From the NCBI GenBank assembly GCA_947502265.1, contig CANMZB010000015.1:62001-126000 (forward strand): a DNA stretch of 64,000 nt, written 5' to 3'. The position numbers and the translations under genes were made by a program. The notes beneath the pieces are model-generated. The model searched no databases. It was not told the origin of the DNA and saw only the letters and a list, made by a program, of their open reading frames with translations. The stretch's first letter is position 1. Every line of letters begins with the position of its first letter. Shown piece by piece: positions 35,016 through 44,852 of the stretch. This stretch comes from an uncultured Sulfitobacter sp. GTDB lineage: Bacteria > Pseudomonadota > Alphaproteobacteria > Rhodobacterales > Rhodobacteraceae.

Positions 35016-36211
35016 TGATGTCGGGGCAGGGGTTACACATACACCTTGATCCTGTCGGAGGTGCGGCGGGCGATATGTTTATCGCAGCCATGCTGCACGC
35101 GCTGCCCGATCTTACCGACCGTGTTATGGCCGATGTCGCCGCAGTGCTGCCGCCCGCCGTAGGGCAGGCGCGCCTGTCCGATCATATGGCTTCGGGTATC
35201 ACCGCGCGCCGCTTCGATCTGGTTCTCACTTCGGACGGAAGCGCGGCGCGCCACGGTCAGGACACGACCTATAGCGGGATGCGCGCACTTCTGGAGGCCG
35301 CCGATCTGTCACCCGGCACGCGCGATTCCGCCTGCGCCATCCTGCACCGCATCGCACAAGCGGAATCGCGCGTGCACGACATCCCCATCGAGCGCGTCCA
35401 TTTCCACGAAATCGCCGATTGGGATTCGCTGATGGATGTAACGGCGGCAGGCAGCATCTGTGCTGCGCTCGCGGGTGCGAGTTTCAGCCTCGCACCCCTG
35501 CCAATGGGCGGTGGGCTGGTGGACACCGCGCACGGTAAACTACCCGTGCCTGCCCCCGCGACCGCGCTGATCCTCGAAGGGTACGACTGGCACGACGATA
35601 AAATACCCGGCGAGCGGGTCACACCAACCGGCGCTGCGATCCTTGCACATGTGACCGGCGGCACCCACGGACACCGCCCGCCGGGACGGCTGCGCACAAC
35701 CGGATCGGGGGCTGGCAGCCGCGTGATGGCGGGGCTGCCGAACATCCTGCGGGCCAGCCTGTATGAGATCACGGCGCACGGTATGGCCCGTGACAGCCTG
35801 ATCCAGCTGGCCTGCGACATCGACGATATGACCGGCGAGGAATTAGGCGCGGCCGTTGATGCGTTGCGCTTGTATGCGGGGGTTGTGGATCTCATCGTGA
35901 TGACCGGCCAAGGCAAAAAATCGCGCCCGGTGATCCGGTTGGAGCTGCTTGTCATCCCCGAACAGGCCGAGGCGGTTGCAGCACGGGTATTTGATCTGAC
36001 ATCAACGCTGGGCTTGCGCCGCACGACCGTTGAGCGGCTGATCCTGAACCGCGCGACAGAAACGGCAAACGATGGCACCCGCCGCAAACGCACACACCGC
36101 CCCGGCGGACATGAGACGCTAAAAGCAGAAAGCGACGATCTGGGCAAAGCCGACACACTTGCAAACCGTCGCCAGCGCGCCGCGCGTGCCGAGATGGATG
36201 ATGACGGGTAA
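35012..36211 (+). CDS. larC: LarC, nickel-pincer cofactor nickel insertase
   Basis: About 399 residues from ATG 35012 (ATGA overlap with larA); three ATGs follow each other and one more lies 12 bases upstream. The start HIHLDPVGGAAGDMFIAAML is the LarC signature, followed by the His-rich VHFHEIADWDSLMDV near 130, PVPAPATALIL near 180, ERVTPTGAAIL near 200 and a nickel/CTP domain to the end. LarC uses CTP to insert nickel into the LarE product. It is a single uninterrupted frame, unlike the split larC1/larC2 of Lactobacillus. Confidence 0.95.
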   Translation: MMMSGQGLHIHLDPVGGAAGDMFIAAMLHALPDLTDRVMADVAAVLPPAVGQARLSDHMASGITARRFDLVLTSDGSAARHGQDTTYSGMRALLEAADLSPGTRDSACAILHRIAQAESRVHDIPIERVHFHEIADWDSLMDVTAAGSICAALAGASFSLAPLPMGGGLVDTAHGKLPVPAPATALILEGYDWHDDKIPGERVTPTGAAILAHVTGGTHGHRPPGRLRTTGSGAGSRVMAGLPNILRASLYEITAHGMARDSLIQLACDIDDMTGEELGAAVDALRLYAGVVDLIVMTGQGKKSRPVIRLELLVIPEQAEAVAARVFDLTSTLGLRRTTVERLILNRATETANDGTRRKRTHRPGGHETLKAESDDLGKADTLANRRQRAARAEMDDDG

Positions 36212-36399
36212 GGCCCTGAATTCACACCTTGCAAACATCGAGATGGTAGCGTGATTTACGGACCGGAAATATTCTACGAGACGTTATCAACAACTAGGTA
36301 ATATCTAGAATAAGGCGAATCGTATGGGCATACTTAACATAAGATAGATTATAATAATCTTTCCGTGTCGCCGGGGTCCGGCAATCCTGATTACTCCGG
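36212..36399. other. AT-rich gap, no gene
   Basis: Between the ends of larC and ugpC. It is noticeably AT-rich (TAGATTATAATAATC) compared with its surroundings. It contains CTAGGTAATATCTAG at 36295-36309; GTAATATCTAGAAT in it differs by one base from 49364-49377 in the IclR promoter region. No coding frame is convincing. Confidence 0.4.
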
Positions 36400-36435
36400 C
36401 CCCGTCATGAAGTTTTGTAAAACTTCATGACGGGG
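36400..36435. terminator. 36-base perfect hairpin between larC and ugpC
   Basis: CCCCGTCATGAAGTTTT and AAAACTTCATGACGGGG form a perfect 17-bp stem with a two-base loop (GT). It lies 28 bases after the ugpC stop and also ends the larC side, so a two-way terminator is the likeliest role. Such a long perfect palindrome is unusual and could also be a mobile hairpin remnant. Confidence 0.65.
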
Positions 36436-36463
36436 AGCGCTGGGTCTATTATCGCGGATAAAA

Positions 36464-37465
36464 TCAGCACCGGCTGCCCTGAGCGTCAAAGAATATCCGG
36501 TCGCCCGCATCCCATTCCAAAGACACCGTTTCCCCTTCGCGCGGCGGCGGCGCGGCGGCGTCTTGCCGGACGGTAACACGCGTTGCGTCGGGCAGATCAA
36601 TGTGCACCAGCGTTTCGGCCCCGAGGGCTTCGGTATAGAGAACAGTGCCTTGCACACCAGACTGCGCAATCTTCACATGCTCGGGCCGGATGCCAAGCGT
36701 TGCAGCACCCCGGGGCGCATCACCCGCCATTTTTGCGGGCAGAAAATTCATCGGCGGCGACCCGATGAAGCTTGCTACAAACTCGGTTTGCGGATTGGTG
36801 TACACTTCCAGCGGCGCGCCGATCTGGTCCGCGCGGCCTGCGTTCATCACAATCATGCGATCGGCCAGCGTCATCGCCTCGACCTGATCATGCGTCACGT
36901 ACAACGACGTGACGCCCAAACGCCGCTGCAACTGTTTGATCTCCAGGCGCATCTGCACACGCAGCTTGGCATCAAGGTTTGATAGTGGTTCGTCAAACAA
37001 GAATACCGAAGGTTTACGCACAATGGCCCGCCCCATCGCAACACGCTGGCGCTGTCCGCCGGACAACTCGCGCGGGCGGCGCTTCAGATAAGGTTCAAGT
37101 TGCAGCAAAGTCGCCGCCTCCCCTACCCTTTCAGCAATTTCTGCCTTCGGCGTGCCCGCGATCTTCAGCCCGTAGGCCATGTTGTCGAAAACCGACATAT
37201 GCGGATACAGCGCGTAATTCTGGAACACCATCGCGATATCGCGGTCCATCGGTTCAAGTTCGTTGACGCGGGTGCCGCCAATCTGCACCTCGCCGCCCGT
37301 GACGGTTTCCAGCCCCGCAACCATGCGCAGCAAGGTGGATTTACCACACCCCGACGGGCCGACAATCACGATAAGTTCGCCGTCGGCGATGTCCAGATCA
37401 ATACCGTGGATGACTTCGGTCTTGCCGAAACTCTTGGTAATGCCCTTCAGGGAAACTGTTGCCAT
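36464..37465 (-). CDS. ugpC: UgpC-type ABC transporter ATPase
   Basis: 333 residues. Walker A is [17 protein letters not shown] near 38, the signature is [20 protein letters not shown] near 135, Walker B is [17 protein letters not shown], and the switch His is in [15 protein letters not shown] near 193. The C-terminal TOBE-like part ([20 protein letters not shown]) is typical of the MalK/UgpC group. Energises import by UgpA/UgpE; last gene of the operon, 3 bases after ugpE. Confidence 0.93.
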   Translation of the reverse strand: MATVSLKGITKSFGKTEVIHGIDLDIADGELIVIVGPSGCGKSTLLRMVAGLETVTGGEVQIGGTRVNELEPMDRDIAMVFQNYALYPHMSVFDNMAYGLKIAGTPKAEIAERVGEAATLLQLEPYLKRRPRELSGGQRQRVAMGRAIVRKPSVFLFDEPLSNLDAKLRVQMRLEIKQLQRRLGVTSLYVTHDQVEAMTLADRMIVMNAGRADQIGAPLEVYTNPQTEFVASFIGSPPMNFLPAKMAGDAPRGAATLGIRPEHVKIAQSGVQGTVLYTEALGAETLVHIDLPDATRVTVRQDAAAPPPREGETVSLEWDAGDRIFFDAQGSRC

Positions 37466-37468
37466 GTG

Positions 37469-38326
37469 TTATTTCTCACTGTCTACAAGGCCGCGAATGA
37501 ACAGCTTTTGCATGCTGATCACGACGATCACGGGGGGGATCATGGCAAGGATGGACGTGGCCATAATTACCGGCCAATCGGCAGTATCATCGCCGGATGG
37601 GAACATTTGTTTGATGCCCATAACAATCGTGTTCATCGACGGATCAGTAGTGATCAGCAGCGGCCACAGGTACTGGTTCCAACCGTAGATAAACAGGATC
37701 ACGAAAAGTGCTGCGATGTTGGTACGGCTCATCGGCAGCAGGATGTCCCAGAAAAACCGCATGGGCCGCGCGCCGTCAACGCGGGCCGCCTCGGCCAGCT
37801 CATCCGGTACGGTCATAAAGAACTGCCTGAACAGGAAGGTCGCAGTTGCGGAGGCGATCAACGGGAATATCAGGCCCGAATAGCTGTTGAGCATCCCGAA
37901 ATTCGCAACCACCTCGTAGGTCGGTACAATCCGCACCTCGACGGGCAACATCAGCGTCATGAAGATAAGCCAGAAGAACAACCGCCGCCCCGGAAATTTG
38001 AAATACACGATGGCAAAGGCAGACAGCAACGAGATCACGATCTTACCCAGCGCAATTCCCAGCGCCATGATCAGCGAATTCAGCATCATCCACGCAACCG
38101 GCGCATTGACGCCGGATACCAGCGCCCTGCGATAGTTCTCGAAGAAATGCCCGCCCGGCAACAGTGGCATCGGCGGCTTTACAATCTCGGGCTGCGTCAC
38201 GGTCGAGGCGACAAAGGCCAGCCAGATCGGAAAGAAGATGAACAACAGGCCGATGATCAGCCCCAGATGGGTCATCCAGCGGCCCAGCCCGCGTTTTTCA
38301 ACCATGCCCGAATCTACACCAGCCAT
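37469..38326 (-). CDS. ugpE: UgpE-type ABC transporter permease
   Basis: 285 residues with six membrane helices. The cytoplasmic EAA loop is in [20 protein letters not shown] near 195, as expected for MalG/Ugp[13 protein letters not shown] near 235 is the usual UgpE C-terminal segment. It shares one base with the ugpA stop, so the two are coupled. Confidence 0.93.
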   Translation of the reverse strand: MAGVDSGMVEKRGLGRWMTHLGLIIGLLFIFFPIWLAFVASTVTQPEIVKPPMPLLPGGHFFENYRRALVSGVNAPVAWMMLNSLIMALGIALGKIVISLLSAFAIVYFKFPGRRLFFWLIFMTLMLPVEVRIVPTYEVVANFGMLNSYSGLIFPLIASATATFLFRQFFMTVPDELAEAARVDGARPMRFFWDILLPMSRTNIAALFVILFIYGWNQYLWPLLITTDPSMNTIVMGIKQMFPSGDDTADWPVIMATSILAMIPPVIVVISMQKLFIRGLVDSEK

Positions 38327-39207
38327 CAGTAATGCACCCGCCGCTCGATGAACTTGAATTGCACGATGGTCAGCGCCCCAACGATCACCAGCAAGATCAC
38401 GGATTGCGCCGCGGACGATCCCAGATCCTGTGCCACAAACCCGTCCGAGAATACCTTGTAAACAAGGATCGTCGTTGATTGCTGCGGCCCGCCGCCGGTG
38501 ATGGTGTGGATCACGCCGAAGGTTTCGAAAAACGCATAAACGATGTTCACAACCAGCAGGAAAAACGTGGTCGGTGACAGCAACGGCCAGACGATGGTGC
38601 GGAACCGTGTCCAGAAGCGCGCGCCATCAATGGCGGCAGCTTCGACCACGCTGCGCGGGATGGCTTGTAATGCCGCAAGGAAAAACAGGAAGTTATAGCT
38701 GATCCGCCCCCAAGCAGAGGCAACTACAACAAGGCCCATCGCCTCTTCCCCGTTCAGCACATGATTCCAGTCATATCCGAGCACGCCCAGATACCACGTC
38801 ACCACACCGACGCGGGTGTTGAACATGAACAGCCACAACACACCTGCCACCGCAGGGGCCACAGCATAGGGCCAGATCAGCAATGTGCGATAAACGCCCG
38901 ATCCCTTGATCAACCTGTCCGCCAGCACGGCCAGATACAACGCCACGCCCATCGACACGACCGTCACCAGCGTCGAAAACACCGCAGTTGTGACAAAGCT
39001 TGCGCGATAATAGGAATTGCCCAGCAGATATTCGAAGTTACCCAAACCCACCCATTTCATGGACAGGCCAAACGGATCCGGGATGAACAGCGACTGATAG
39101 ACCGCCTGCCCCGCCGGATAGAAAAAGAACACAGCCGTCACCACCAGCTGCGGCAAAACCAGCAGGAGGGGCAACCAGATGCCTTTGAATGTTACACGCT
39201 TTTCCAT
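38326..39207 (-). CDS. ugpA: UgpA-type ABC transporter permease
   Basis: 293 residues, six membrane helices, with the EAA loop in [20 protein letters not shown] near 195 and the UgpA-like N-terminus [20 protein letters not shown]. It pairs with UgpE to form the channel. A strong hairpin separates it from ugpB, probably to keep binding-protein levels higher than permease levels. Confidence 0.93.
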   Translation of the reverse strand: MEKRVTFKGIWLPLLLVLPQLVVTAVFFFYPAGQAVYQSLFIPDPFGLSMKWVGLGNFEYLLGNSYYRASFVTTAVFSTLVTVVSMGVALYLAVLADRLIKGSGVYRTLLIWPYAVAPAVAGVLWLFMFNTRVGVVTWYLGVLGYDWNHVLNGEEAMGLVVVASAWGRISYNFLFFLAALQAIPRSVVEAAAIDGARFWTRFRTIVWPLLSPTTFFLLVVNIVYAFFETFGVIHTITGGGPQQSTTILVYKVFSDGFVAQDLGSSAAQSVILLVIVGALTIVQFKFIERRVHY

Positions 39208-39214
39208 TGGTGGT

Positions 39215-39239
39215 GCCGCGCCCCGTGACAGGGCGCGGC
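39215..39239 (-). promoter_or_regulatory. Hairpin between ugpB and ugpA
   Basis: GCCGCGCCC and GGGCGCGGC make a perfect 9-bp GC stem around a 7-base loop, with no T-run. Placed after a binding-protein gene and before permease genes, it is the kind of element that stabilises the upstream message or partly stops transcription. Confidence 0.6.
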
Positions 39240-39245
39240 GATCCT

Positions 39246-40556
39246 TTAGCGGTTGGCTTGTTCGAACCGGCGCAGCAACTCGTCGCCGCGCGTTTTGGCG
39301 CTATCAAGGGCGGCTTGTGCATCCTTGTCACCGGCCCAGACGGCTTCCAGCTCCTCGTCGATAATGCCACGGATCTGGTCGAACGACCCCAGACGCAGAC
39401 CTTTGGAATTCTCCGTGGGTGCGTTGGCGGTCATCTGGATCACGGCGATATCGGTGCCGACGTTTTCGTCATAGAACCCCTGCTCACGGGTCAGATCGGC
39501 CGCCGCGTTGGTGATCGGCAGATAGCCGGTGTCCTGATGCCACTTTGCCTGAATTTCAGGTGAGGACAGGAAGTTCAGAAAATCGGCAACGCCTTTGTAC
39601 TCCTCGTCCGTCTGGCCTTCCATGACCCACAAGGATGCGCCACCGATGATGGTGTTCTGCGGTGCGCCGTCAACGCCGGACCAATATGGAAGCGGACGCA
39701 CGTCAAATTCAAACGTGGCCTCGTCCTTGATCCCCGCATAACCGGCGGAGCTTTCGGTAAAGAGCGCGCATGCGCCGCTGCGAAAATTCGCTCCGCTTTC
39801 ATTACGCCGGCCCGTGTAAATGAATTTACCGTCTTTTGCCCAGTCGCCCATCGTCTGAATGTGCTTGGCCTGCACCTCACCGTTGAACGACAGCTCGGTT
39901 TCGAGACCGTCAAAACCGTTGGCTTTGGTGGCAAACGGTACGTTGTGATAGGCGCTCAGGTTTTCCAGATGGATCCAGCTTTGCCATGCGGTTACCAGCG
40001 GACAGTCATTACCCGACGCTTTAAGCGTGTCGAGCACGTCGCCCACCTGCTCCCATGTGCTTAGGTCGACATCGGGATCAATATCCGCAGCCGCCAGCAT
40101 GTCACGGTTGACCCACAGCACAGGAGTGGACGCGTTGTAGGGCAGCGACAGCATCTGGTTGTCGCTTGTCGTATAATAACCGTTTACCGATCCGATAAAC
40201 GCATCGGGGTCAAAATCGGCGCCCGCGTCGGCCATCACTTCATAAACCGGTTTGATCGCGCCCTTCGCGGACATCATTGTGGCGGTGCCGACCTCGAACA
40301 CCATCAGGATATCAGGTTGCTGCCCGGCGCGGAATGCGGCGATGCCCGCGTTCAGCGTCTCGGAATAGTTGCCCTTGTGCGAAGCCGTCACGACATAGTC
40401 GGACTGCGCGGCGTTGAATGTCTCGACCTGCTCGGCGAGCAATTCACCAAGGCGGCCCGTGAAGGCGTGCCAGAATTCCACTTCGGTCTGGGCAAGTGCC
40501 GGAGCGGCCGCCATCATGGCCGTGATGCTGGCCAACATTGTGTTTCGCATGATCAT
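39246..40556 (-). CDS. ugpB: UgpB-type glycerol-phosphate binding protein
   Basis: 436 residues from ATG 40556, chosen because GGGGGA lies seven bases upstream. The Sec signal ([20 protein letters not shown], cut near LAQ) is followed by [20 protein letters not shown] and [10 protein letters not shown], closely the UgpB start. [20 protein letters not shown] and the [17 protein letters not shown] region fit the G3P/glycerophosphodiester binding family. With glpD and glpK on the same replicon, glycerol-3-phosphate compounds are the probable cargo. First gene of ugpBAEC. Confidence 0.92.
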   Translation of the reverse strand: MIMRNTMLASITAMMAAAPALAQTEVEFWHAFTGRLGELLAEQVETFNAAQSDYVVTASHKGNYSETLNAGIAAFRAGQQPDILMVFEVGTATMMSAKGAIKPVYEVMADAGADFDPDAFIGSVNGYYTTSDNQMLSLPYNASTPVLWVNRDMLAAADIDPDVDLSTWEQVGDVLDTLKASGNDCPLVTAWQSWIHLENLSAYHNVPFATKANGFDGLETELSFNGEVQAKHIQTMGDWAKDGKFIYTGRRNESGANFRSGACALFTESSAGYAGIKDEATFEFDVRPLPYWSGVDGAPQNTIIGGASLWVMEGQTDEEYKGVADFLNFLSSPEIQAKWHQDTGYLPITNAAADLTREQGFYDENVGTDIAVIQMTANAPTENSKGLRLGSFDQIRGIIDEELEAVWAGDKDAQAALDSAKTRGDELLRRFEQANR

Positions 40557-40571
40557 TTCAATATCCCCCAT

Positions 40572-40887
40572 TAGGTTACTTTGCCCAACCTAGGGGGCGG
40601 GCGGCGGTGCTGGCAACTCCTGTTTCGCTTTCCCGCACAAAACCTACTTTGAGCGGCTGGCAGCGGAGGTTCAAATCCGCGCCACAACTCATAACTCTCT
40701 GCCTTCCGCGCACCAGAACCGCAGGAAATCCTGGTCCAAACGTGGGACATTTCGGGCTGCGGGGTGTGCTGTTCTAGGTACTGAAGGATAAAGTCTTCGG
40801 CGAAGGTGCCGTTGGTGCTTAAAAATTACTGCGGTCCAAAAGTGTCTGCCCCGATTCTTGCGACAGGCGGCCCTCACGAACCGTCAA
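40572..40887. other. No gene recognised; possible scar
   Basis: A 316-base gap upstream of ugpB and downstream of the peptidase gene. It should hold the ugpB promoter. GAGGTTCAAATCCGCGCC near 40668 looks like the T-arm of a tRNA but the rest of a tRNA is missing. A 60-residue minus-strand frame (40689-40877) is rich in Arg and not protein-like. The mixed character suggests an old insertion or deletion joint. Confidence 0.4.
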
Positions 40888-42276
40888 TCAGGGCAACGCC
40901 GCATCCTGTGTGCCAATATCCCAGAAAAGACCCGCCATCACCGTGATCGCACTTTGGCAGACCGATTTGAGGACATGCTCGTTCGGGGCGTGCTGGTTGC
41001 ATCCCAGATAACTGTGCGGCACCCAGACCGTCGGCAGGCCAAGAATGTCGGCGAAACACTCGTTTGGCAGCGATCCTGCGAGGTTGGGCAAAACATGCGG
41101 GGCAATGCCGGTGGTGCGGGTCAGCGACTCTTTTACATAGCTCACCCAAGGGTGGCCTGGATCAAGCCGCGTTGCAGGGAAAAAGCCGCGCTCGTGTTGG
41201 ATGATTTCCACCTTCTGAAACCCGTTTGCATCCAGATGGCGGCGCAAGGCCGGTAGCACGGCTTCAGGATCGGTGCCCACGACATAGCGCAGTTGGCAAG
41301 TGGCGCGCGCCTTGTCCGAGATCGCATTTTGCGGCGCTTCGGGCACCCCGCTTTTCATCGCCAGCACGGCGAACGAATTCCAGCCGAACACGCGCTCCGC
41401 CGGGGTCAGGCCTGCTTCGCCCCAATCCTCGTCGACCGGCGGATTGCTGTCTTCGGTGACCGGCAATCCGTCAAGGGCTTCCCGAACGGAACCGGTCAGG
41501 CTGTCGGGCCGCCATTCAGGGATCTGGATCTGGCCGCGTGCGTCACAGATCGTGGCAAGCGCATGCGCAAGGATCATCGCCGGATCGGCCAGAAGACCAC
41601 CCCAATTGCCCGAATGATGCGCGCCTGTGCGCAAATCAAGGCTCAGATCAAACGAAAGACCACCGCGCGCGCCCATGAACATGGTCGGACGGTCCGGTTT
41701 CAGGCGCGGCCCGTCCGACGCAATCAACACGTCAGCAGACAGCATCTCCTTATGCGCCTTGATAAACGTGGCAAGGCCGGGAGAGCCGATTTCCTCGCTT
41801 GTTTCGATGATGAATTTGACGTTGAAACCAAGCGCGCCGCGCTCGGCCAACACCGTCTCTAACGCGGCGATATTCACCAGATGCTGGATTTTGTTATCCG
41901 CCGCCCCGCGCCCGTACAACCGTTCTCCCACCTCGGTGAGAGTAAAGGGGGTAAGCCCGTCGTCCCACTGATCCGTTTGCGCCCATGTCACATCGCCGTG
42001 GCCATAAGTCAGAACCGTTTTAAACGCAGGATCTTCGATCCGCATCCCCACCAGAAGCGGCCCGCCATCAGGGTCGGGGTTGTCATGAAGGGTGCAATCA
42101 AAGCCCGATGCACGTAGTCGCGGCGCAATCGCGTGTGTGAGATAACGCCCAAGTTCGTCGCGCTGCGCGGGGTTCTGGCTTTCGGTTTGAAACGCCACAA
42201 GTTCCGCCAGATCGGTCTGCAATGCGCCGCTCTCGAAATACGATGTGGCGCGGGCGATGGCGTTGTCGCGGCTCAT
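40888..42276 (-). CDS. M20-family metallopeptidase (dipeptidase/deacylase)
   Basis: 462 residues from ATG 42276, overlapping the ggt stop. The first zinc His and Asp are in KTVLTYGHGDVTWAQT near 95; bridging Asp in YGRGAADNKIQHLVNIA near 130 and the catalytic Glu-Glu in FIIETSEEIGSPGLATFIKA near 165. The dimerisation domain is at about 205-355; the last zinc His is near the C-terminus (GCNQHAPNEHVLKS). Cytoplasmic. Following gamma-glutamyltransferase and a peptide importer, it would split imported dipeptides such as Cys-Gly. Confidence 0.9.
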   Translation of the reverse strand: MSRDNAIARATSYFESGALQTDLAELVAFQTESQNPAQRDELGRYLTHAIAPRLRASGFDCTLHDNPDPDGGPLLVGMRIEDPAFKTVLTYGHGDVTWAQTDQWDDGLTPFTLTEVGERLYGRGAADNKIQHLVNIAALETVLAERGALGFNVKFIIETSEEIGSPGLATFIKAHKEMLSADVLIASDGPRLKPDRPTMFMGARGGLSFDLSLDLRTGAHHSGNWGGLLADPAMILAHALATICDARGQIQIPEWRPDSLTGSVREALDGLPVTEDSNPPVDEDWGEAGLTPAERVFGWNSFAVLAMKSGVPEAPQNAISDKARATCQLRYVVGTDPEAVLPALRRHLDANGFQKVEIIQHERGFFPATRLDPGHPWVSYVKESLTRTTGIAPHVLPNLAGSLPNECFADILGLPTVWVPHSYLGCNQHAPNEHVLKSVCQSAITVMAGLFWDIGTQDAALP

Positions 42277-43853
42277 GGTGTGACCTCTTCTTCGTTCACG
42301 GCATCGCCCCAAGGCGACATGATTTCGGTGCAGCCCGTGTTTTTGCCCCCCTTGCGCATCACACCCGCAGGGCAGGCAAAGGCATAGGGAAACACCGCCC
42401 GCTTGGTTGTTGTCACCGCATAATGCGCACGCAAGGCTTCGATCACCTCCGCAGGCAGGCTGTCGTCGGCCACGACCGTATCGCCGCCGGAGGCATCAAT
42501 GCGCTGCTGGTGAAAGGCGGCTCCGATGTCCATGGCGAAATCCGCGACAAAGCTGCCCAGCTGTGCCATCGCCGATACGATCTTACGACCGCCCGACGCG
42601 CCAAAACCAAAACGCGTGTCGCCCTTGCTGCCCAGCACGGGGCAGACGTTCATCAGGCATGGCTTGTCGGGGGCCAATGAATTGGGGCGGCCCGCCTTGG
42701 GATCGAACCACATCACGCCGTTGTTCATCAAAAATCCGGTGGACGGCGATACGACACGGCTGCCAAAGATCGACAACAGCGTTTGCGTCTGCGTCACCAT
42801 ATTGCCCTTGCGGTCCACAACCGAAAAATGCGTGGTGCATCCTTCGTTGCCGTGGGTTTCCCCGTCGTGGCCCATTTCGGCCAGCCGCGTGGCATACGCG
42901 CTGTGCAGCCCGTCGGCATAGGCGCGGTAGGCGGTTTTATCAGGCGCATCGCCAAATTGCTGCTTTTCCATCACGCCAAATGCCGCGCGAATCGTCGGCC
43001 CTGCTGTCAGTCCCGGCAACACATCGAAACGCGTGCCGCGATAATCAAACGTCAGCGGGTCGCTGAACCACGCATTATAGCGCTTCAGATCGTCGTGCGA
43101 GAGGCTCCCGCCCTTGTCTTGCATGTCCTGCGCCATCATCCGGCCTAACTCGCCATCATAAAGCGCGCGGTGCCCTTCATCCGCGATCACTTGCAGGCTG
43201 TCGGCCATGCGGCCCATCTCCAGCCGCTTTTCGGCCAGTGCGGTCCAGCCCGATACCGTGGGCCACTGGCCATCCTCAAGGAACAGCGCCGCAGCGTCCG
43301 CATCTTTCGCCAAGACCCGCGTAGAAGACGCAATGATCAACGCCGCGTACCAATCCACCAACAGCCCTTCGCGCGCAAACGCGATGGCAGGGGACAGCAG
43401 ATCGGCCCAGGGCATTGTGCCAAAGCGCGCGTGCATCTTGCCCATCCCATCGACAAGCCCCGGCACGGCAACGGCGGTGGCCCCGTACACATTGCGGTCC
43501 CCCTCAACGTTGTCCCACGGGAACAAATCGCTCGTCTTGCCCTGCCCGCTGAGCGGATAATCGGCGGGGTCAAGGGCCGCAGGAGAGCGCATACCGTAGT
43601 TCAGCGCATAGGCGCGTTCCTCGTCCGCGCGCCACAGCATCAGGCCACCGCCCCCCGCAGGGCCGCTCATCCATGGCTCAAGAACACCGATGGCAAAAGA
43701 GGTGGCGATTGCCGCATCGACGGCATCCCCCCCCGCAGCAAGGACTTTGGCACCCGCCTCGGCGGCAAGGCGGTGCTGTGCGGACACCACACCGTGTTCC
43801 GTTTCGATGACCGTTTTGGTGGTTGTCTGGGTGCGGGAAAGGTTCTGACTCAT
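42273..43853 (-). CDS. ggt: Gamma-glutamyltransferase family protein
   Basis: 526 residues. The large-subunit part has SGPAGGGGLMLW near 65; the autocatalytic Thr that starts the small subunit is in HGNEGCTTHFSVVDRKGNMV near 335, and PCLMNVCPVLGSKGDTRFGF is near 415. It transfers or hydrolyses gamma-glutamyl groups. There is no signal peptide, whereas many bacterial GGTs are periplasmic, so a cytoplasmic role on imported gamma-glutamyl peptides is suggested. It lies 18 bases after the transporter ATPase gene in the same operon. Confidence 0.9.
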   Translation of the reverse strand: MSQNLSRTQTTTKTVIETEHGVVSAQHRLAAEAGAKVLAAGGDAVDAAIATSFAIGVLEPWMSGPAGGGGLMLWRADEERAYALNYGMRSPAALDPADYPLSGQGKTSDLFPWDNVEGDRNVYGATAVAVPGLVDGMGKMHARFGTMPWADLLSPAIAFAREGLLVDWYAALIIASSTRVLAKDADAAALFLEDGQWPTVSGWTALAEKRLEMGRMADSLQVIADEGHRALYDGELGRMMAQDMQDKGGSLSHDDLKRYNAWFSDPLTFDYRGTRFDVLPGLTAGPTIRAAFGVMEKQQFGDAPDKTAYRAYADGLHSAYATRLAEMGHDGETHGNEGCTTHFSVVDRKGNMVTQTQTLLSIFGSRVVSPSTGFLMNNGVMWFDPKAGRPNSLAPDKPCLMNVCPVLGSKGDTRFGFGASGGRKIVSAMAQLGSFVADFAMDIGAAFHQQRIDASGGDTVVADDSLPAEVIEALRAHYAVTTTKRAVFPYAFACPAGVMRKGGKNTGCTEIMSPWGDAVNEEEVTP

Positions 43854-43871
43854 GAGGTTTTATCCTTTGGT

Positions 43872-44852
43872 TCAGGCGGTCGTCATCGCCACGTCTTCAT
43901 CATGCAGGTGACATTCCACCAGCCCTTTTGCGTCCTGCACTGCGCGCGGCGCGCGGGTTTCGCACAGCTTTGTTGCGGCAGGGCAGCGGGGGTGGAAATA
44001 ACACCCCGAGGGGGGATCAATCGGGTTAGGGTAGGCCATGCCCAGATGCGTTTCAGGCACGTCCATCGACGGATCGGGCGTCAGCACGGATTTCAGCAAA
44101 GCCTGCGAATAGGGGTGGCGCGGCGCATCAAACAGATTGGCCACAGTCGTCTTTTCCACAATCCGGCCCAGATACATCACCGCAACTTCGGTGGCGAGAT
44201 GTTCAACCACCGCCAGATTGTGGCTGATAAACAGGTAGGTCAGCCCGAATTCACGCCGCAAATCGCCCAGCAGGTTGAGAATCTGGCTTTGCACCGACAC
44301 ATCAAGCGCCGATGTCGGCTCGTCGCAAATCACGATTTCGGGCTTCATTACCAAGGCGCGGGCGATTGCGACGCGCTGTCGCTGACCACCCGACATCTGG
44401 CTGGGATAGTTCGTCAAAACGCGGGCCGGCAGGCCCACCACATCCAAAATTTCACGCACCGCCTTTTCGCGGCTTGCCTCGTTGCCAACGCCATGCACCC
44501 GCAGGGGCAGCGCGATAATGTCCTGAATTCTCTTGCGCGGATTAAGCGAGGAATAGGGGTCTTGAAAGATCGGCTGGATACGGCGCGCCAGCGCCAATCG
44601 GTCCTGCCCGCCCAAGGCTTTGCCATCCACCAGCACCTCTCCGGAGGTTGGCGCCTCAAGCCCCAGCAGCACCTTGGCAAGCGTGGATTTACCACAGCCG
44701 CTTTCCCCCACAAGGCCCAGCACATCGCCTTTGTTGAGCTTCAGCGTCACATCGTTAACGGCTGTCAGCGGCTTTGGTGTGCCGAACAGGCCCTGTTTGA
44801 TCTTGTAGGTCTTGGTCACATTGCGCAACTCAAGCACAGGAGTATCGGTCAT
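43872..44852 (-). CDS. Dipeptide/oligopeptide ABC transporter ATPase (DppF-type)
   Basis: 326 residues from ATG 44852, the four-base overlap with the preceding ATPase gene. Walker [21 protein letters not shown] near 50, signature [20 protein letters not shown] near 150, Walker B EIVICDEPTSALDVSVQ, then HNLAVVEHLATEVAVMYLGR. The C-terminal cysteine-rich tail (SGCYFHPRCPAATKLCE) is the oligopeptide-ATPase type. Second ATPase of the importer. Confidence 0.92.
   Translation of the reverse strand: MTDTPVLELRNVTKTYKIKQGLFGTPKPLTAVNDVTLKLNKGDVLGLVGESGCGKSTLAKVLLGLEAPTSGEVLVDGKALGGQDRLALARRIQPIFQDPYSSLNPRKRIQDIIALPLRVHGVGNEASREKAVREILDVVGLPARVLTNYPSQMSGGQRQRVAIARALVMKPEIVICDEPTSALDVSVQSQILNLLGDLRREFGLTYLFISHNLAVVEHLATEVAVMYLGRIVEKTTVANLFDAPRHPYSQALLKSVLTPDPSMDVPETHLGMAYPNPIDPPSGCYFHPRCPAATKLCETRAPRAVQDAKGLVECHLHDEDVAMTTA

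Noticed and set aside
36391..36669. 92-codon minus-strand frame at the end of ugpC
   Set aside because: Out-of-frame reading of ugpC running through the hairpin; no protein-like features.
40661..40690. tRNA-like T-arm (GGTTCAAATCC) upstream of ugpB
   Set aside because: Only one arm fits and the pairing gives an 8-base loop. No acceptor, D or anticodon arm is found on either side, so it is not called as a tRNA. It may be a fossil attachment site but cannot be supported.
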